Of a stretch of DNA of 64,000 nt, positions 36,314-45,693 are shown one piece after another. Position 1 is the stretch's first letter. Every line of letters begins with the position of its first letter. This DNA comes from an uncultured Bacteroidales bacterium (lineage in GTDB: Bacteria; Bacteroidota; Bacteroidia; Bacteroidales; UBA932). Made by a program: the position numbers and the translations under genes. Under the pieces are notes generated by a model. That model was not told where the DNA came from. It did no database searches and saw only the letters and a list, made by a program, of their open reading frames with translations. The stretch is from NCBI GenBank assembly GCA_944326245.1, contig CALVDF010000001.1, positions 62,001 to 126,000 on the forward strand. Reading direction: 5' to 3'.

Positions 36314-39136
36314 TTATCTGTTGCACATGGATGTAAAAGGACAATACTCACAGGCCTTACCGTCCTCACATGCTTCAAACGGCACATCAGGATCCAGGAT
36401 ACGGTCCAGCAGCCCTCCCAGTTCAGCCGAAAAATCCACGAATTCCTGATCCGGTACGGTACGCCAGGAGTTGCCTCCTGTATATAGGCTTCTGGTGTAG
36501 TATATCTCCAGAACTACCTGCTCCAAATCATCTACAGGACTTCCTTCCTTGTATTTGAGGATCAGAAGATACAGCAGAAGCTGAAAGACATGGCTGCCTG
36601 CACGGAATGTATCTCCCGCGAAAAGTTCCTGGACGGAACGGCAAGTAAAATGATCCCCTCCGGTCTTGTAGTCCACTATCCTCAGATGACCTCCGACTCT
36701 GTCTATACGGTCAAATATCCCCTTGAGCTTCACCTTATGCCCCATTGGTGTAATGAACGGCGCACTGTAGTTTTCTTCAAGTGCGACTATGGTATTTACC
36801 TCATCCCCGTCCGCCCGCGAAGCATCCACCTCGAGTGTCCTGGACGCAAGTCTGGCCACCAGTGCCCCCGCTATACGGTTGCGTCCGTTTATTTCCTTGA
36901 GTCCCAATTCATCATGGAAACCTTCATCAACCAGGGCGGCAAGCTTGCCGTTATCCGCTGCTGTCCTCCTGAGCTGCCCACGGTCCACCGGCCTGCCGAT
37001 GAACGGTTCGTAAAGCCTGCGCATGACATAATGGTACAATGTACCGAAAGCGGCGTTGTCAACACCCTCGGAGATGTCCTCTTCTTCCTTAAGGCCAAGA
37101 ATGTACTGGTAATAAAAACGCATGGGACAACCCAGCCAGGTCTGAAGGGCGGAATTGGAAAAAGCCATTGCCGACAGGCGGTCTACATGTTCCCTGGTTT
37201 TTGGCACTGGAGCCACTTCGGGGAGGCTGCTGCCTGTAATCCTGAATGATACGGTACGGCGCCTGACAGGCAGACGGTAATGGTACTCCAGCTGCTTGAC
37301 ATACCGGCTTTCCTCTCCCGAGCACAGTCCTTCCCCACGGCTGTCGGTCAGCAGCCATACCCTGCGGGCACGGCATATGCTCCTGTAGAAATGGTATGCC
37401 GATATGGAATCCTGAAACTCGTACGTGGGCAGGCCGAAACCACGGCGGAGATTGTACGGAATCATCGATGCGGCAGTGTTTCGGGAAGGGAATGTCCCCT
37501 CATTGACAGACAGGATGATCAGATTCTCAAAATCCAATGCCCTGATCTCCAAAGGGCCCATAATCTGAAGACCATCCAGCGGCTCACCGCTGAAAGGTAT
37601 TGACACGGAAGATTCCAGGCGGCGCAAAAGCCTGAAACATGTATCCTTGCGCATATCAATCTTCAAAGAGTGAATCAGATTGAGACTGCGGCTGTACCCC
37701 ATCAGGAACTCCCGGTCTATGCGGTCAACTCCATCAGCCAAAGCATCGAATATGGATTTGAGATATTCGGGAACAGATTCAGAGACAGGCACATCCGTAT
37801 CGGATGACTTTTTGAAGACAAGTTCCAGAACCGGTTGCCCTTCCGACAGGAACCCGGCGTCTGGATAGATGAGGTTTTCCTTGACTATACTGTCTTTAAG
37901 GAATTTTACCCTTTCTTTCATGCCTTCCTTTCCCACTATGTAAGGATGGGAAAGAACCCCCATGACATCCTTCCAGTAGAAGCGCACCTGTCCGTCACGG
38001 ACCCGTATGTGTTCCTGCAGAGAAGCCAGAGCCGACACGAACGAGGAGACGTTGCTGTGGGCCAGCGAATAGCCCATGGTCACGTTGACCGGAGAGACTT
38101 CCTCGGGAAGGGAATTCAGGAGAGGGAAAAGCAACTGTTCGTCAGGCAGGAGCACTGCTGTAGAAAACAGGTCGGAAGTACCTTCTTCGCGGACTATCTG
38201 CTTCAGAATGCCGTACACGTACTTGGCCTGTCCCGCCGCCGACGGTACGGATATGGCCTCTATCTGAGGAGGAGTACCGCAAAGCCCTCCGTCTTCCGGA
38301 AGCGGATGCCTTGACGGATAGCGGGATACATTGTCCTCCATGAAAAGGGACGACTTATTGGCGGGATCACGTACGGCATCGCCGTAATAGTCCCAGTAGA
38401 AATCCCCCCGGCCATTCTTCTGCAAGAAGTCGAAAAGTGTCTTCTCGCACCGGTTAGGGGCGTTGAGCCCCACAAACACTATTGCGGAATAGCTTGCCAG
38501 AGCCTTTTCCAACTCAGGATCGCCACTTTTGATCCGTTCCGCGACCGAGCGGTATATCATCCCCTCATATGCCTCCCCCCTGCTTTCCAGAAGAGCTCGA
38601 AAGGCTGTATATATTCCGTACATGCTGTCCCACATTTCCAGAAACTGCCTTTCCTTGCGTCCCTCCCGGCACGGAATGACCACTCCCCAAAACGAGGCTA
38701 TCGCTTCGCGCTGCGCAGGGGTGAGATATTCATAACGGGCTTCCACTTCCTTCAGGTCCCTTATATCGGAATACAGGCCCCCGGCATCGGCCATATACTT
38801 GTCTATGTCATCGAAATCCCCCAGAATCACCTCCCCGCGGTATATGAAATCGTCAAACGTCTCCGCAAATCCCTCCACCTTTTCCCGATAGACAGTATAG
38901 AGACGGTGCAGCAGGGTAATGCGGTCCAAAAGACGGAGTCCTGACAGACCGGTAAACAGATCATTGATATTGGTAACCGCAGGGGAAAAAACAGGCCTTT
39001 CAGCCATTTCACCCAGATACCTTCTGAAGAACAGGGCTGAACGCCGGTTCGGAAAGACAAAACAGTAGCCGCGCAGTTCCCCTCCGGTTAGGCCGTAGAA
39101 CTGCCCGGCTACATTTCTGAGAAACTCCTGTCTCAT
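36314..39136 (-). CDS. addB: AddB-like PD-(D/E)XK exonuclease subunit
   Basis: 940 residues. The N-terminus (CFVFPNRRSALFFRRYL) and central part resemble the inactivated-helicase AddB fold. The C-terminal nuclease core is visible as LKGIFDRIDRVGGHLRIVDYKTG (split Asp...Asp-x-Lys). Cysteines C923, C929, C932 and C938 near the end (ACEYCPFTSMC) resemble the Fe-S cluster that staples AddB nuclease domains. The protein forms the AddAB end-processing complex with the next gene. It starts 20 bp after pgi ends, and the same-strand series gpsA-pgi-addB-addA may be one transcript. Confidence 0.9.
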   Translation of the reverse strand: MRQEFLRNVAGQFYGLTGGELRGYCFVFPNRRSALFFRRYLGEMAERPVFSPAVTNINDLFTGLSGLRLLDRITLLHRLYTVYREKVEGFAETFDDFIYRGEVILGDFDDIDKYMADAGGLYSDIRDLKEVEARYEYLTPAQREAIASFWGVVIPCREGRKERQFLEMWDSMYGIYTAFRALLESRGEAYEGMIYRSVAERIKSGDPELEKALASYSAIVFVGLNAPNRCEKTLFDFLQKNGRGDFYWDYYGDAVRDPANKSSLFMEDNVSRYPSRHPLPEDGGLCGTPPQIEAISVPSAAGQAKYVYGILKQIVREEGTSDLFSTAVLLPDEQLLFPLLNSLPEEVSPVNVTMGYSLAHSNVSSFVSALASLQEHIRVRDGQVRFYWKDVMGVLSHPYIVGKEGMKERVKFLKDSIVKENLIYPDAGFLSEGQPVLELVFKKSSDTDVPVSESVPEYLKSIFDALADGVDRIDREFLMGYSRSLNLIHSLKIDMRKDTCFRLLRRLESSVSIPFSGEPLDGLQIMGPLEIRALDFENLIILSVNEGTFPSRNTAASMIPYNLRRGFGLPTYEFQDSISAYHFYRSICRARRVWLLTDSRGEGLCSGEESRYVKQLEYHYRLPVRRRTVSFRITGSSLPEVAPVPKTREHVDRLSAMAFSNSALQTWLGCPMRFYYQYILGLKEEEDISEGVDNAAFGTLYHYVMRRLYEPFIGRPVDRGQLRRTAADNGKLAALVDEGFHDELGLKEINGRNRIAGALVARLASRTLEVDASRADGDEVNTIVALEENYSAPFITPMGHKVKLKGIFDRIDRVGGHLRIVDYKTGGDHFTCRSVQELFAGDTFRAGSHVFQLLLYLLILKYKEGSPVDDLEQVVLEIYYTRSLYTGGNSWRTVPDQEFVDFSAELGGLLDRILDPDVPFEACEDGKACEYCPFTSMCNR

Positions 39137-39156
39137 CTGGTGGAGTCTACTCTAAA

Positions 39157-40458
39157 CTATTCAAGCCTTTTGCGTATAGCTTCTGCCTGCGCCTCATATC
39201 CGGGCTTGCCAAGAAGAGCAAACATGTTCTTCTTGTAGGCTTCCACTCCTGGCTGGTCGAAAGGATTGACGCCAAGGATGTATGCTGAAATTCCACAGGA
39301 TTCCTCGAAGAACATGAACAGTTCACCGAGATTGTATTCGTCTATACGGTCTACCACAACCCTTCCCTGGGGAACCCCTCCGTCAAGATGGGCCAGGCGT
39401 GTACCTGCCTCTGCCATCTTGTTGCAGTGCTCCAGATGCATGCCGGTCAGGAAGTTCAGACCGTCCAGATTCTGCGGATCGTTTGTGATGACAAGCTCGC
39501 GTCCGGCATTTTCTACTGAAATTACAGTCTCGAAGAGAATCCTCTCTCCCTGCTGTATGTACTGTCCCATCGAATGCAGGTCAGTAGTGAAATTGACGGA
39601 TGCGGGGAAAATTCCCCTGCCTTCCTTTCCCTCGGACTCCCCGAAGAGCTGCTTCCACCATTCACCCACATACTGGAGCTTGGGATTGAAATTGACCAGG
39701 ATCTCGACCTTCTTGCCTGATGCATACAGTTCATTGCGGGCTGCCGCATAGACCAGGGCAGGATTCTCCTCCGAACGGACAGAGCAGCGGCGTGCCATGT
39801 CGGCAGCACCCTTGAGCAGTGCACGGATGTCATAGCCCGCAATGGCAATAGGCAGCAGACCTACCGGAGTGAGGACCGAGAACCGGCCTCCGACATTGTC
39901 AGGAATCACGAATGTACGGTAACCTTCCTGATCCGAAAGGCTCTTGAGGGCTCCACGGGCCTGGTCGGTAACGGCCACAATCCTTGAAGCGGCCTCTGCC
40001 TTTCCGTAAATCCCCTCGATGTACTCCTTGATGACACGGAACGCCACTGCGGGCTCGGTTGTGGTTCCTGACTTGGAAATAACCACTGCAGCCACTGATT
40101 TATCGCGGATGTAGTCCAGCAGCTCGGCATGATATTCCTCTGAAAGATTGAAGCCGGCGAAGACTACTTCTATCCCTTTTCTGTTGAGACCGAAAGAGTG
40201 GGAAAGAGCCTCCAGTGCCGCTTTTGCACCGAGATACGAGCCCCCGATGCCGATTACCACGGCAATCTGCACACCTTTGTCCTTCCATTCCCCGGCGATA
40301 TCCTCACAGCCTTTCACTATGGATTCCGGGGTATCTGAGGGCAGGTCAAGCCACCCCAGGAAATCATTGCCTCTGCCCTGCCTTCCCTGAAGGGTATCGA
40401 AAGCTTCCATAGCTTTTCCTACATACTCCTTCGAAGGTTTGAAATTTACATTTACCAT
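39157..40458 (-). CDS. pgi: Glucose-6-phosphate isomerase
   Basis: 433 residues, the short bacterial form. It interconverts glucose 6-phosphate and fructose 6-phosphate in glycolysis/gluconeogenesis. Motifs: GIGGSYLGAKAALEAL and SKSGTTTEPAVAF (sugar-phosphate binding), GGRFSVLTPVGLLP (PGI signature), and the C-terminal catalytic Glu/His/Lys region (LEHCNKMAEAG, FDQPGVEAYKKNMF). It lies 37 bp after gpsA. No promoter is evident in that gap, so cotranscription is likely. Confidence 0.97.
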   Translation of the reverse strand: MVNVNFKPSKEYVGKAMEAFDTLQGRQGRGNDFLGWLDLPSDTPESIVKGCEDIAGEWKDKGVQIAVVIGIGGSYLGAKAALEALSHSFGLNRKGIEVVFAGFNLSEEYHAELLDYIRDKSVAAVVISKSGTTTEPAVAFRVIKEYIEGIYGKAEAASRIVAVTDQARGALKSLSDQEGYRTFVIPDNVGGRFSVLTPVGLLPIAIAGYDIRALLKGAADMARRCSVRSEENPALVYAAARNELYASGKKVEILVNFNPKLQYVGEWWKQLFGESEGKEGRGIFPASVNFTTDLHSMGQYIQQGERILFETVISVENAGRELVITNDPQNLDGLNFLTGMHLEHCNKMAEAGTRLAHLDGGVPQGRVVVDRIDEYNLGELFMFFEESCGISAYILGVNPFDQPGVEAYKKNMFALLGKPGYEAQAEAIRKRLE

Positions 40459-40495
40459 AATCTCTGTTTTTAGTGTTATGTTGTACTATATTTTA

Positions 40496-41542
40496 CTACA
40501 TCAGACTTTCCTGCAGCTCCCTCATTGCCTCTACCGCACTGCATCCCTCATAAAGGACCGAATGGACAGCATCGGCGATGGGCATGTTCACGTTGAATTT
40601 GCGGTTGATCTCATGGATTGCCTTTGTCGCATAGTATCCCTCAGCCACCTGACTGAGTTCGAGCATTGCTGTCCTGACAGGATAACCCTTCCCGAGCATG
40701 CTGCCGAAACTGCGGTTGCGGGAGAACGGGGAATTGCAGGTAACCAGCAGATCGCCAAGATATGCCGACATGGACGTATTGCGGCGGATATCCGGATTGG
40801 TGACATTGATGAATTCCTTCATCTCCCTGAAACTGCTTGCTATAAGGACTGCCATGAAATTGTCCCCGTACCCGGCTCCGTAACATATGCCTGCCGCTAT
40901 GGCATATACATTCTTCAGCGCAGCGGCAAATTCGACCCCGTATATGTCCGTGCACGCAATGGTCTTAACGTAGTAGTTACGGAAAAAACCGCAAAGATAC
41001 TCAGCCACTTCCAGATGCTTGGATGACAGGGTCAGGTATGAGAGACGCTCCATCCCTACCTCTTCGGCATGACACGGGCCGCTAATTACGCCTATTCTGT
41101 CGAACGGGATATGATGGTCTATGTGGAAATACTCGGCCACGGTAAGATACCTGTCACCTACAAAACCTTTTACGGCAGAAATGAGCAAACGGTCCTCATA
41201 CGGTACAGTAACCTTTGACATTTCACTCAGGAAATATGCCGACGGGACCGCGAATACAAGTATGTCCGATTCACTGACTACGTAATTTATGTCGTTGGTA
41301 ATCGTAAAACTGTCTGCATCCAATTCCACTGATGTGAGATATTTGGAGTGGTGATGATAACGTTCTATGTGCTCAATTGCCGCAGTGTCCCTCATGTACC
41401 AGTTGAGCTGCCTGCCGTTGTCAGTTAGCAGCTTGACCAGAGCCGTAGCCCAGCTTCCCCCGCCGATGACTCCGAAGACGGGATCATCTTTCATCTCCAG
41501 CCCTGACTCCCAGCCGATCTTCTCGTATACTGTATTTTTCAT
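40496..41542 (-). CDS. gpsA: Glycerol-3-phosphate dehydrogenase [NAD(P)+]
   Basis: 348 residues. It reduces dihydroxyacetone phosphate to sn-glycerol 3-phosphate for phospholipid synthesis. The Rossmann motif FGVIGGGSWATAL starts near residue 23. The conserved ISAVKGF (catalytic Lys region), GPCHAEEV and YGVEFAAALKNVYAIAAG (substrate/Lys) blocks follow. An ATG 16 codons downstream would give a more typical N-terminus, but the TATATTTG promoter gives a ~23-nt leader to the first ATG, so I keep it. A terminator for the upstream operon precedes the promoter. Confidence 0.95.
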   Translation of the reverse strand: MKNTVYEKIGWESGLEMKDDPVFGVIGGGSWATALVKLLTDNGRQLNWYMRDTAAIEHIERYHHHSKYLTSVELDADSFTITNDINYVVSESDILVFAVPSAYFLSEMSKVTVPYEDRLLISAVKGFVGDRYLTVAEYFHIDHHIPFDRIGVISGPCHAEEVGMERLSYLTLSSKHLEVAEYLCGFFRNYYVKTIACTDIYGVEFAAALKNVYAIAAGICYGAGYGDNFMAVLIASSFREMKEFINVTNPDIRRNTSMSAYLGDLLVTCNSPFSRNRSFGSMLGKGYPVRTAMLELSQVAEGYYATKAIHEINRKFNVNMPIADAVHSVLYEGCSAVEAMRELQESLM

Positions 41543-41568
41543 GCCTGAATGTTTGCAACTCTATCATG

Positions 41569-41576
41569 CAAATATA
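41569..41576 (-). promoter_or_regulatory. -7 element of the gpsA-pgi(-addBA) operon
   Basis: The minus strand reads TATATTTG, matching TAnnTTTG, 26 bp upstream of the gpsA ATG. Confidence 0.65.
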
Positions 41577-41597
41577 CTCACTTTTCAGGAAAAAAGA

Positions 41598-41625
41598 AAG
41601 GACGGCATACCAGAGTGCCGTCCTT
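41598..41625 (-). terminator. Terminator after the M16 protease pair
   Basis: Perfect arms AAGGACGGCA/TGCCGTCCTT with an 8-nt loop. On the minus strand the second arm runs into TTTCTTTTTT. It lies 29 bp past the stop of the M16-like gene. Confidence 0.9.
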
Positions 41626-41654
41626 GATTCAAAAATTCACCTGCCGCTGACAGA

Positions 41655-43715
41655 TCAGAGCTGATCGGGGGTGATGCCGGAATTGATCTCCACCTTTATC
41701 ACCTTTGCCTCTACAACACCGACCTGAGGGATATTGACCTTCTGTACCATAGGATAGAGGATACCGTAGTCTGTCTTCCGGTAATCGTCGAATACCACTT
41801 CCTGAGCCTGGCCTTCGGACATTGCCACAGACTTGACCTTGAGACCTGACTCCACATCATAGTAGTTGTAGGAGCTGATTCCGCCCTTGTCGGCCTTTAC
41901 CTTGTAGGCATCCCTTCCGTCAACGGTTTCGATCCCTTCGAGGGTAAAGACATAGCCCTCTTCAGGTCCAAGGATCTCCGCCACAGGATAAACGTCACTC
42001 ATGGCTTCCACCTGTGCAGGATCGGTAATCTCCTGTTCCATACCTCCGGCGGATACGGTAATCTTACCGTCACGGAGAAGAATTCTGGAGACAGGGCTGC
42101 CGCCCATGGACTGAACCATCGAGAAGCACTTCATGTCCGGAATACGCATAGTCACAGTGGATATGCTCATTCCCATCATGCTCATCTCGACCTCCTCGGT
42201 CATATCCTTGATACCCTCCACAAGGGCACGTCCTCCGATGGCATCGACATATTTGTCCAGAACCGACTCTACCGTCACATCGGCCGAGATCGCCTTGTGC
42301 TCTATGGGCTTGCCTTCGAAATCCAGTTCCACTACCACTCCGTCCGAGTCATACTTGGCGAGTGCAGGAAGAACCGAGGGGTCACCTACGCAGAACCAGT
42401 ACATGTTGTCAGGATCGAAGTATTTGGCAACAACCTTGCGGATATCATCGAGGGTAAGGGCATCCAGTCTCTGGAGATATGTGGCATAGTAGTCCTCGGG
42501 AAGGTTGTAGCGCTCGATCATGTAGGCATAGTTGGCTATCTGGTCGGAAGATTCCAGGGAACGGGAGAAGCTTCCCGCATACATGGTCTTGAATTTCTTC
42601 AGGTCCTCTTCGGTATAGTCTCCGTCCATCATGTTCTGCAGCTCATAGCGCATCTGTACGAACGAGCTGTCGGTAGCATCTCTGTTTACGTCACCGGATG
42701 CATAGAACGATCCGGATATTTCATCGGAATTTACGCTGGAATATACACCGTAGGTATATCCGTGGGTCTCGCGCAGGTTCTTGAACAGTTTGGCATCGAA
42801 TCCGCCGCCTCCGTAGATTGCGTTGGCTATGGAAAGAGCCATCTTGTCATCCGAGTATGGAGGCAGGGAGATAGGAGCCATCATCTCTACGGTTGACTGC
42901 ACTGCTCCGTCTTTGGGGGAGAACACTACCTCTATTCCCTCGGGACGGTTTACTGCAGGATCTTCATAAACGACTACCTCACCCTTTTCCCATTTGTTGA
43001 AATACTTCTTGCAAAGTGATTTTGCCTTTTTGAGCGTCATGTCTCCGGTTATCACCAGTATGGCGCTGTTGGGTATGATATACGTATCGTAATACTGACG
43101 GCAGTCGTCGGTGGTGATGGCTTCGACAGTAGCCTCGGTCATGATGTCGCTGTAGGCATGTCCTTCAGGATAGACCGTAGCAGTAACTATGTTGCTCATT
43201 ATCGCACTTGGGGATGTACGTGACATCTGGAGTCCGCCTATGGCCTGATCCTTGATCTTGTCCAGCTCTTCCTCAGGGAATGTGGGATTGTAGAGTACAT
43301 CCGACATTATTTCCATCATCTTGTCGGCATACTTGGTGAGGGTCGTGAAGCCGATATAGCGTGAGCCGGTACGGAACGAAGCTCCCAGGAAATCCACCTC
43401 ATTGTTGATTTCGTCAGCCGTGCGGTTTACCGTACCCCTTCCCCACAGATCACCGAAAAACGACGATGCACCGGCCTTGTCTCCTTCCACGAAAGGATCA
43501 ACGATGAAAGTGAGGCCGAAGCTTACGACAGGACGCTCGTGGTCCTCGACCAGGATGACACGGAGACCGTTGTTCAGGGTAAATTTCTCAAAATTGCCGA
43601 ACTCCACCAACGGAGCCGGGCCCGGAGCGGGTGCCTTGCTTCTGTCGATCTGTGCACTCAGCTGAAACACTGACAGCATGGCTACTGCCAGCACAAGTGA
43701 AAATATCTTTTTCAT
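41655..43715 (-). CDS. M16-like protease subunit lacking the zinc motif, with extra C-terminal domain
   Basis: 686 residues from the ATG at 43715, chosen for its signal peptide (MKKIFSLVLAVAMLSVFQLSA); an in-frame ATG lies four codons upstream. The first M16 domain has no HxxEH: the corresponding position reads ASSFFGDLW. The second domain keeps the Arg/Tyr substrate-binding motif (NLRETHGYTYGVYSS). That is the classic inactive partner of a heterodimeric M16 peptidase, and the active partner is the adjacent gene. After ~460 residues comes an additional ~210-residue domain (EEVEMSMMGMSISTVTMRIPD..., YPMVQKVNIP) resembling LolA/outer-membrane lipoprotein-sorting folds. Periplasmic. Confidence 0.9.
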   Translation of the reverse strand: MKKIFSLVLAVAMLSVFQLSAQIDRSKAPAPGPAPLVEFGNFEKFTLNNGLRVILVEDHERPVVSFGLTFIVDPFVEGDKAGASSFFGDLWGRGTVNRTADEINNEVDFLGASFRTGSRYIGFTTLTKYADKMMEIMSDVLYNPTFPEEELDKIKDQAIGGLQMSRTSPSAIMSNIVTATVYPEGHAYSDIMTEATVEAITTDDCRQYYDTYIIPNSAILVITGDMTLKKAKSLCKKYFNKWEKGEVVVYEDPAVNRPEGIEVVFSPKDGAVQSTVEMMAPISLPPYSDDKMALSIANAIYGGGGFDAKLFKNLRETHGYTYGVYSSVNSDEISGSFYASGDVNRDATDSSFVQMRYELQNMMDGDYTEEDLKKFKTMYAGSFSRSLESSDQIANYAYMIERYNLPEDYYATYLQRLDALTLDDIRKVVAKYFDPDNMYWFCVGDPSVLPALAKYDSDGVVVELDFEGKPIEHKAISADVTVESVLDKYVDAIGGRALVEGIKDMTEEVEMSMMGMSISTVTMRIPDMKCFSMVQSMGGSPVSRILLRDGKITVSAGGMEQEITDPAQVEAMSDVYPVAEILGPEEGYVFTLEGIETVDGRDAYKVKADKGGISSYNYYDVESGLKVKSVAMSEGQAQEVVFDDYRKTDYGILYPMVQKVNIPQVGVVEAKVIKVEINSGITPDQL

Positions 43716-43736
43716 ATCGTTGTACATGTCTTGTTG

Positions 43737-45053
43737 TTAATTCTGTTTGGGAAGATAGTAGATGGAGATCTTCTGGTTGGGGTCGATATACTTTTTGGCC
43801 ACCTCAAGGACTTTCTCCTTGGTCAGCTTGGAGTACTGCTCCATGGTCTCGTTGACAAAATCGGTATTCTTGAAATATGTGTATGCCGTAGCAAGCGCTT
43901 CAGCCGTACCTTCAATGGAAGTGTTGGATGTAGCTTCACCCATCTCTACCATGTTCATGATCTTCTGGAACTCCTCGTCGGACATGCCGTTCTCGAGCAG
44001 ACCGTATACTTCAGTATCGACATCTGCCTCAACGACAGAAAGGTCCACACCGTTGGGAATAGCCTGGATCAGGTATACGCCCGGATGCTCGAAAGGCATT
44101 ACACTGCCTGCCGCCATAAGACCTGTCTTCTTGGTATCCACAACCTTATTCTGAAGACGGGAAGAGTTGCCTGAAGAGAGAATTGCATTGAATACAGTCA
44201 TGGCAAAATAGTCATCGGTACCGTATGCAGGAGCGGGATAGACTTCTATCAGCATAGGCATCTGGATATTGTCATATACAGTATCCTTGACGGGTGCAGT
44301 ACGCTTGGGTTCCATATTGGGATCAGGTCTGCGCGGTTCTACAGTACCTGCAGGAATATCTCCGAAATAGCCATTGATCCACTCCTTGGTCTGTACAGGA
44401 TCGAAATCTCCGCAGATTACCAGCACGGCATTGTTCGGTTTATAGAACATGTCATGGAAGTCCTGGAAATCCTGTATCGATGCATTGCGGATATGCTCCT
44501 CTGAACCGAGAACATCGTGATTGTAGGGATGCACCTTGAACGAGTTGGTGAGGATCTTCGAGAATGCTGTTCCGTAAGGCTGGTTGTCGCGGGTCTGGCC
44601 CATTTCCTGACATACCACGTCCTTCTGGGTATTCACTCCGATCTCCTCGATCTTGGGATGCAGCATCCTCTCCGACTCCAGCCACAGGCCGAGCTCCAGC
44701 TGGTTGGACGGAAGCAGCTCGAAATAGTACGTACGGTCATTGCTGGTGTTGGCATTCAACGATCCGCCGGCTTCGGTTACATAGGTTGCATACTCTCCTC
44801 TGCCGATATTCTCGGTTCCTTCGAACATCAGGTGCTCGAAGAAGTGTGCAAAACCTGTAAGATTGGGATCCTCGTTCTTGGATCCTACGTGGTACATTAC
44901 CGAGACTACGACATTTGGGGTCTTGTGATTTTCCGAGAGAATCACATGCAGACCGTTGTCCAGGTCGTACTCCTCGAACTTTACATTCTGCGCCGATGCG
45001 GCGAATGGCAGAAGGGCTGCCGTCAGAACAATTGTTAAGATGTTTTTCTTCAT
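43737..45053 (-). CDS. M16-family zinc metallopeptidase, active subunit
   Basis: 438 residues with a signal peptide (MKKNILTIVLTAALLPFAASA). The inverted zinc motif HFFEH is intact (His70, Glu73, His74), in a typical context (VGSKNEDPNLTGFAHFFEHLMFEGT). The second domain lacks the Arg/Tyr motif found in the next gene, so the two proteins probably form an active/inactive heterodimer that degrades peptides in the periplasm. It is followed after 21 bp by its partner. It begins 28 bp after the wlbB stop on the same strand, with no clear promoter in between, so it may be read through from the wlb operon. Confidence 0.93.
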   Translation of the reverse strand: MKKNILTIVLTAALLPFAASAQNVKFEEYDLDNGLHVILSENHKTPNVVVSVMYHVGSKNEDPNLTGFAHFFEHLMFEGTENIGRGEYATYVTEAGGSLNANTSNDRTYYFELLPSNQLELGLWLESERMLHPKIEEIGVNTQKDVVCQEMGQTRDNQPYGTAFSKILTNSFKVHPYNHDVLGSEEHIRNASIQDFQDFHDMFYKPNNAVLVICGDFDPVQTKEWINGYFGDIPAGTVEPRRPDPNMEPKRTAPVKDTVYDNIQMPMLIEVYPAPAYGTDDYFAMTVFNAILSSGNSSRLQNKVVDTKKTGLMAAGSVMPFEHPGVYLIQAIPNGVDLSVVEADVDTEVYGLLENGMSDEEFQKIMNMVEMGEATSNTSIEGTAEALATAYTYFKNTDFVNETMEQYSKLTKEKVLEVAKKYIDPNQKISIYYLPKQN

Positions 45054-45081
45054 ACTTTGTTTGATTGTTGATTATTTCTGT

Positions 45082-45693
45082 TTATTGACTGATGTCTGTT
45101 TCATTCAATTTCTGTTCCACAAGAACCACTTTCCCGTCCTTCAGCACGTATGTTTCTCCGGTTCCGGGACATACTGCCCTCCCGTCCTTTCCGAACTTCA
45201 GACGGTAGCCTGCCCGGCTCATCCACCCTATCTGACGCGAAGGATTGCCCACCACCAGCGCATAGGGGGGGACATCCTTCACCACCACGGCACCTGCACC
45301 TATGAACGCCCACTCGCCTATGTCATGCCCGCATACCACAGTCGCATTGGCACCAATGGTCGCCCCCTGCCCAACCCTAGTATGCCTGTACTCGCCACGG
45401 CGGTTCACGGCACTGCGGGGATTTACAACGTTGGTAAATACGCACGACGGGCCCAGAAACACATCATCCCCGCATGTAACCCCCGTATATACCGACACAT
45501 TGTTCTGCACCTTCACGTTTCGGCCCAGGACCACACCCGGTGATATGACCACATTCTGTCCTATATTGCAGCCGGGTCCAAGCACCGCTCCTGACATTAT
45601 ATGGGAAAAATGCCATATCCTGCATCCTTCCCCTATTTCGCAGCCCGGGTCTATCACCGCGCTCTCATGCGCAAAATACTTACTGCCTTCCAT
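45082..45693 (-). CDS. wlbB: Hexapeptide-repeat N-acetyltransferase, WlbB/WbpD-like
   Basis: 203 residues from the ATG at 45693; an ATG five codons upstream (45708) is possible. Left-handed beta-helix repeats are clear ([76 protein letters not shown]). The overall pattern is that of WbpD/WlbB, which N-acetylates UDP-2-acetamido-3-amino-2,3-dideoxy-D-glucuronate. It overlaps wlbC by 14 bp and completes the wlbA-wlbC-wlbB set. The product would be UDP-diacetamido-glucuronate, a precursor of O-antigen or capsule sugars. Confidence 0.9.
   Translation of the reverse strand: MEGSKYFAHESAVIDPGCEIGEGCRIWHFSHIMSGAVLGPGCNIGQNVVISPGVVLGRNVKVQNNVSVYTGVTCGDDVFLGPSCVFTNVVNPRSAVNRRGEYRHTRVGQGATIGANATVVCGHDIGEWAFIGAGAVVVKDVPPYALVVGNPSRQIGWMSRAGYRLKFGKDGRAVCPGTGETYVLKDGKVVLVEQKLNETDISQ

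Noticed and set aside
36298..36387. 30-codon N-terminal extension of addA
   Set aside because: It overlaps addB, and Walker A is normally within the first ~15-20 residues.
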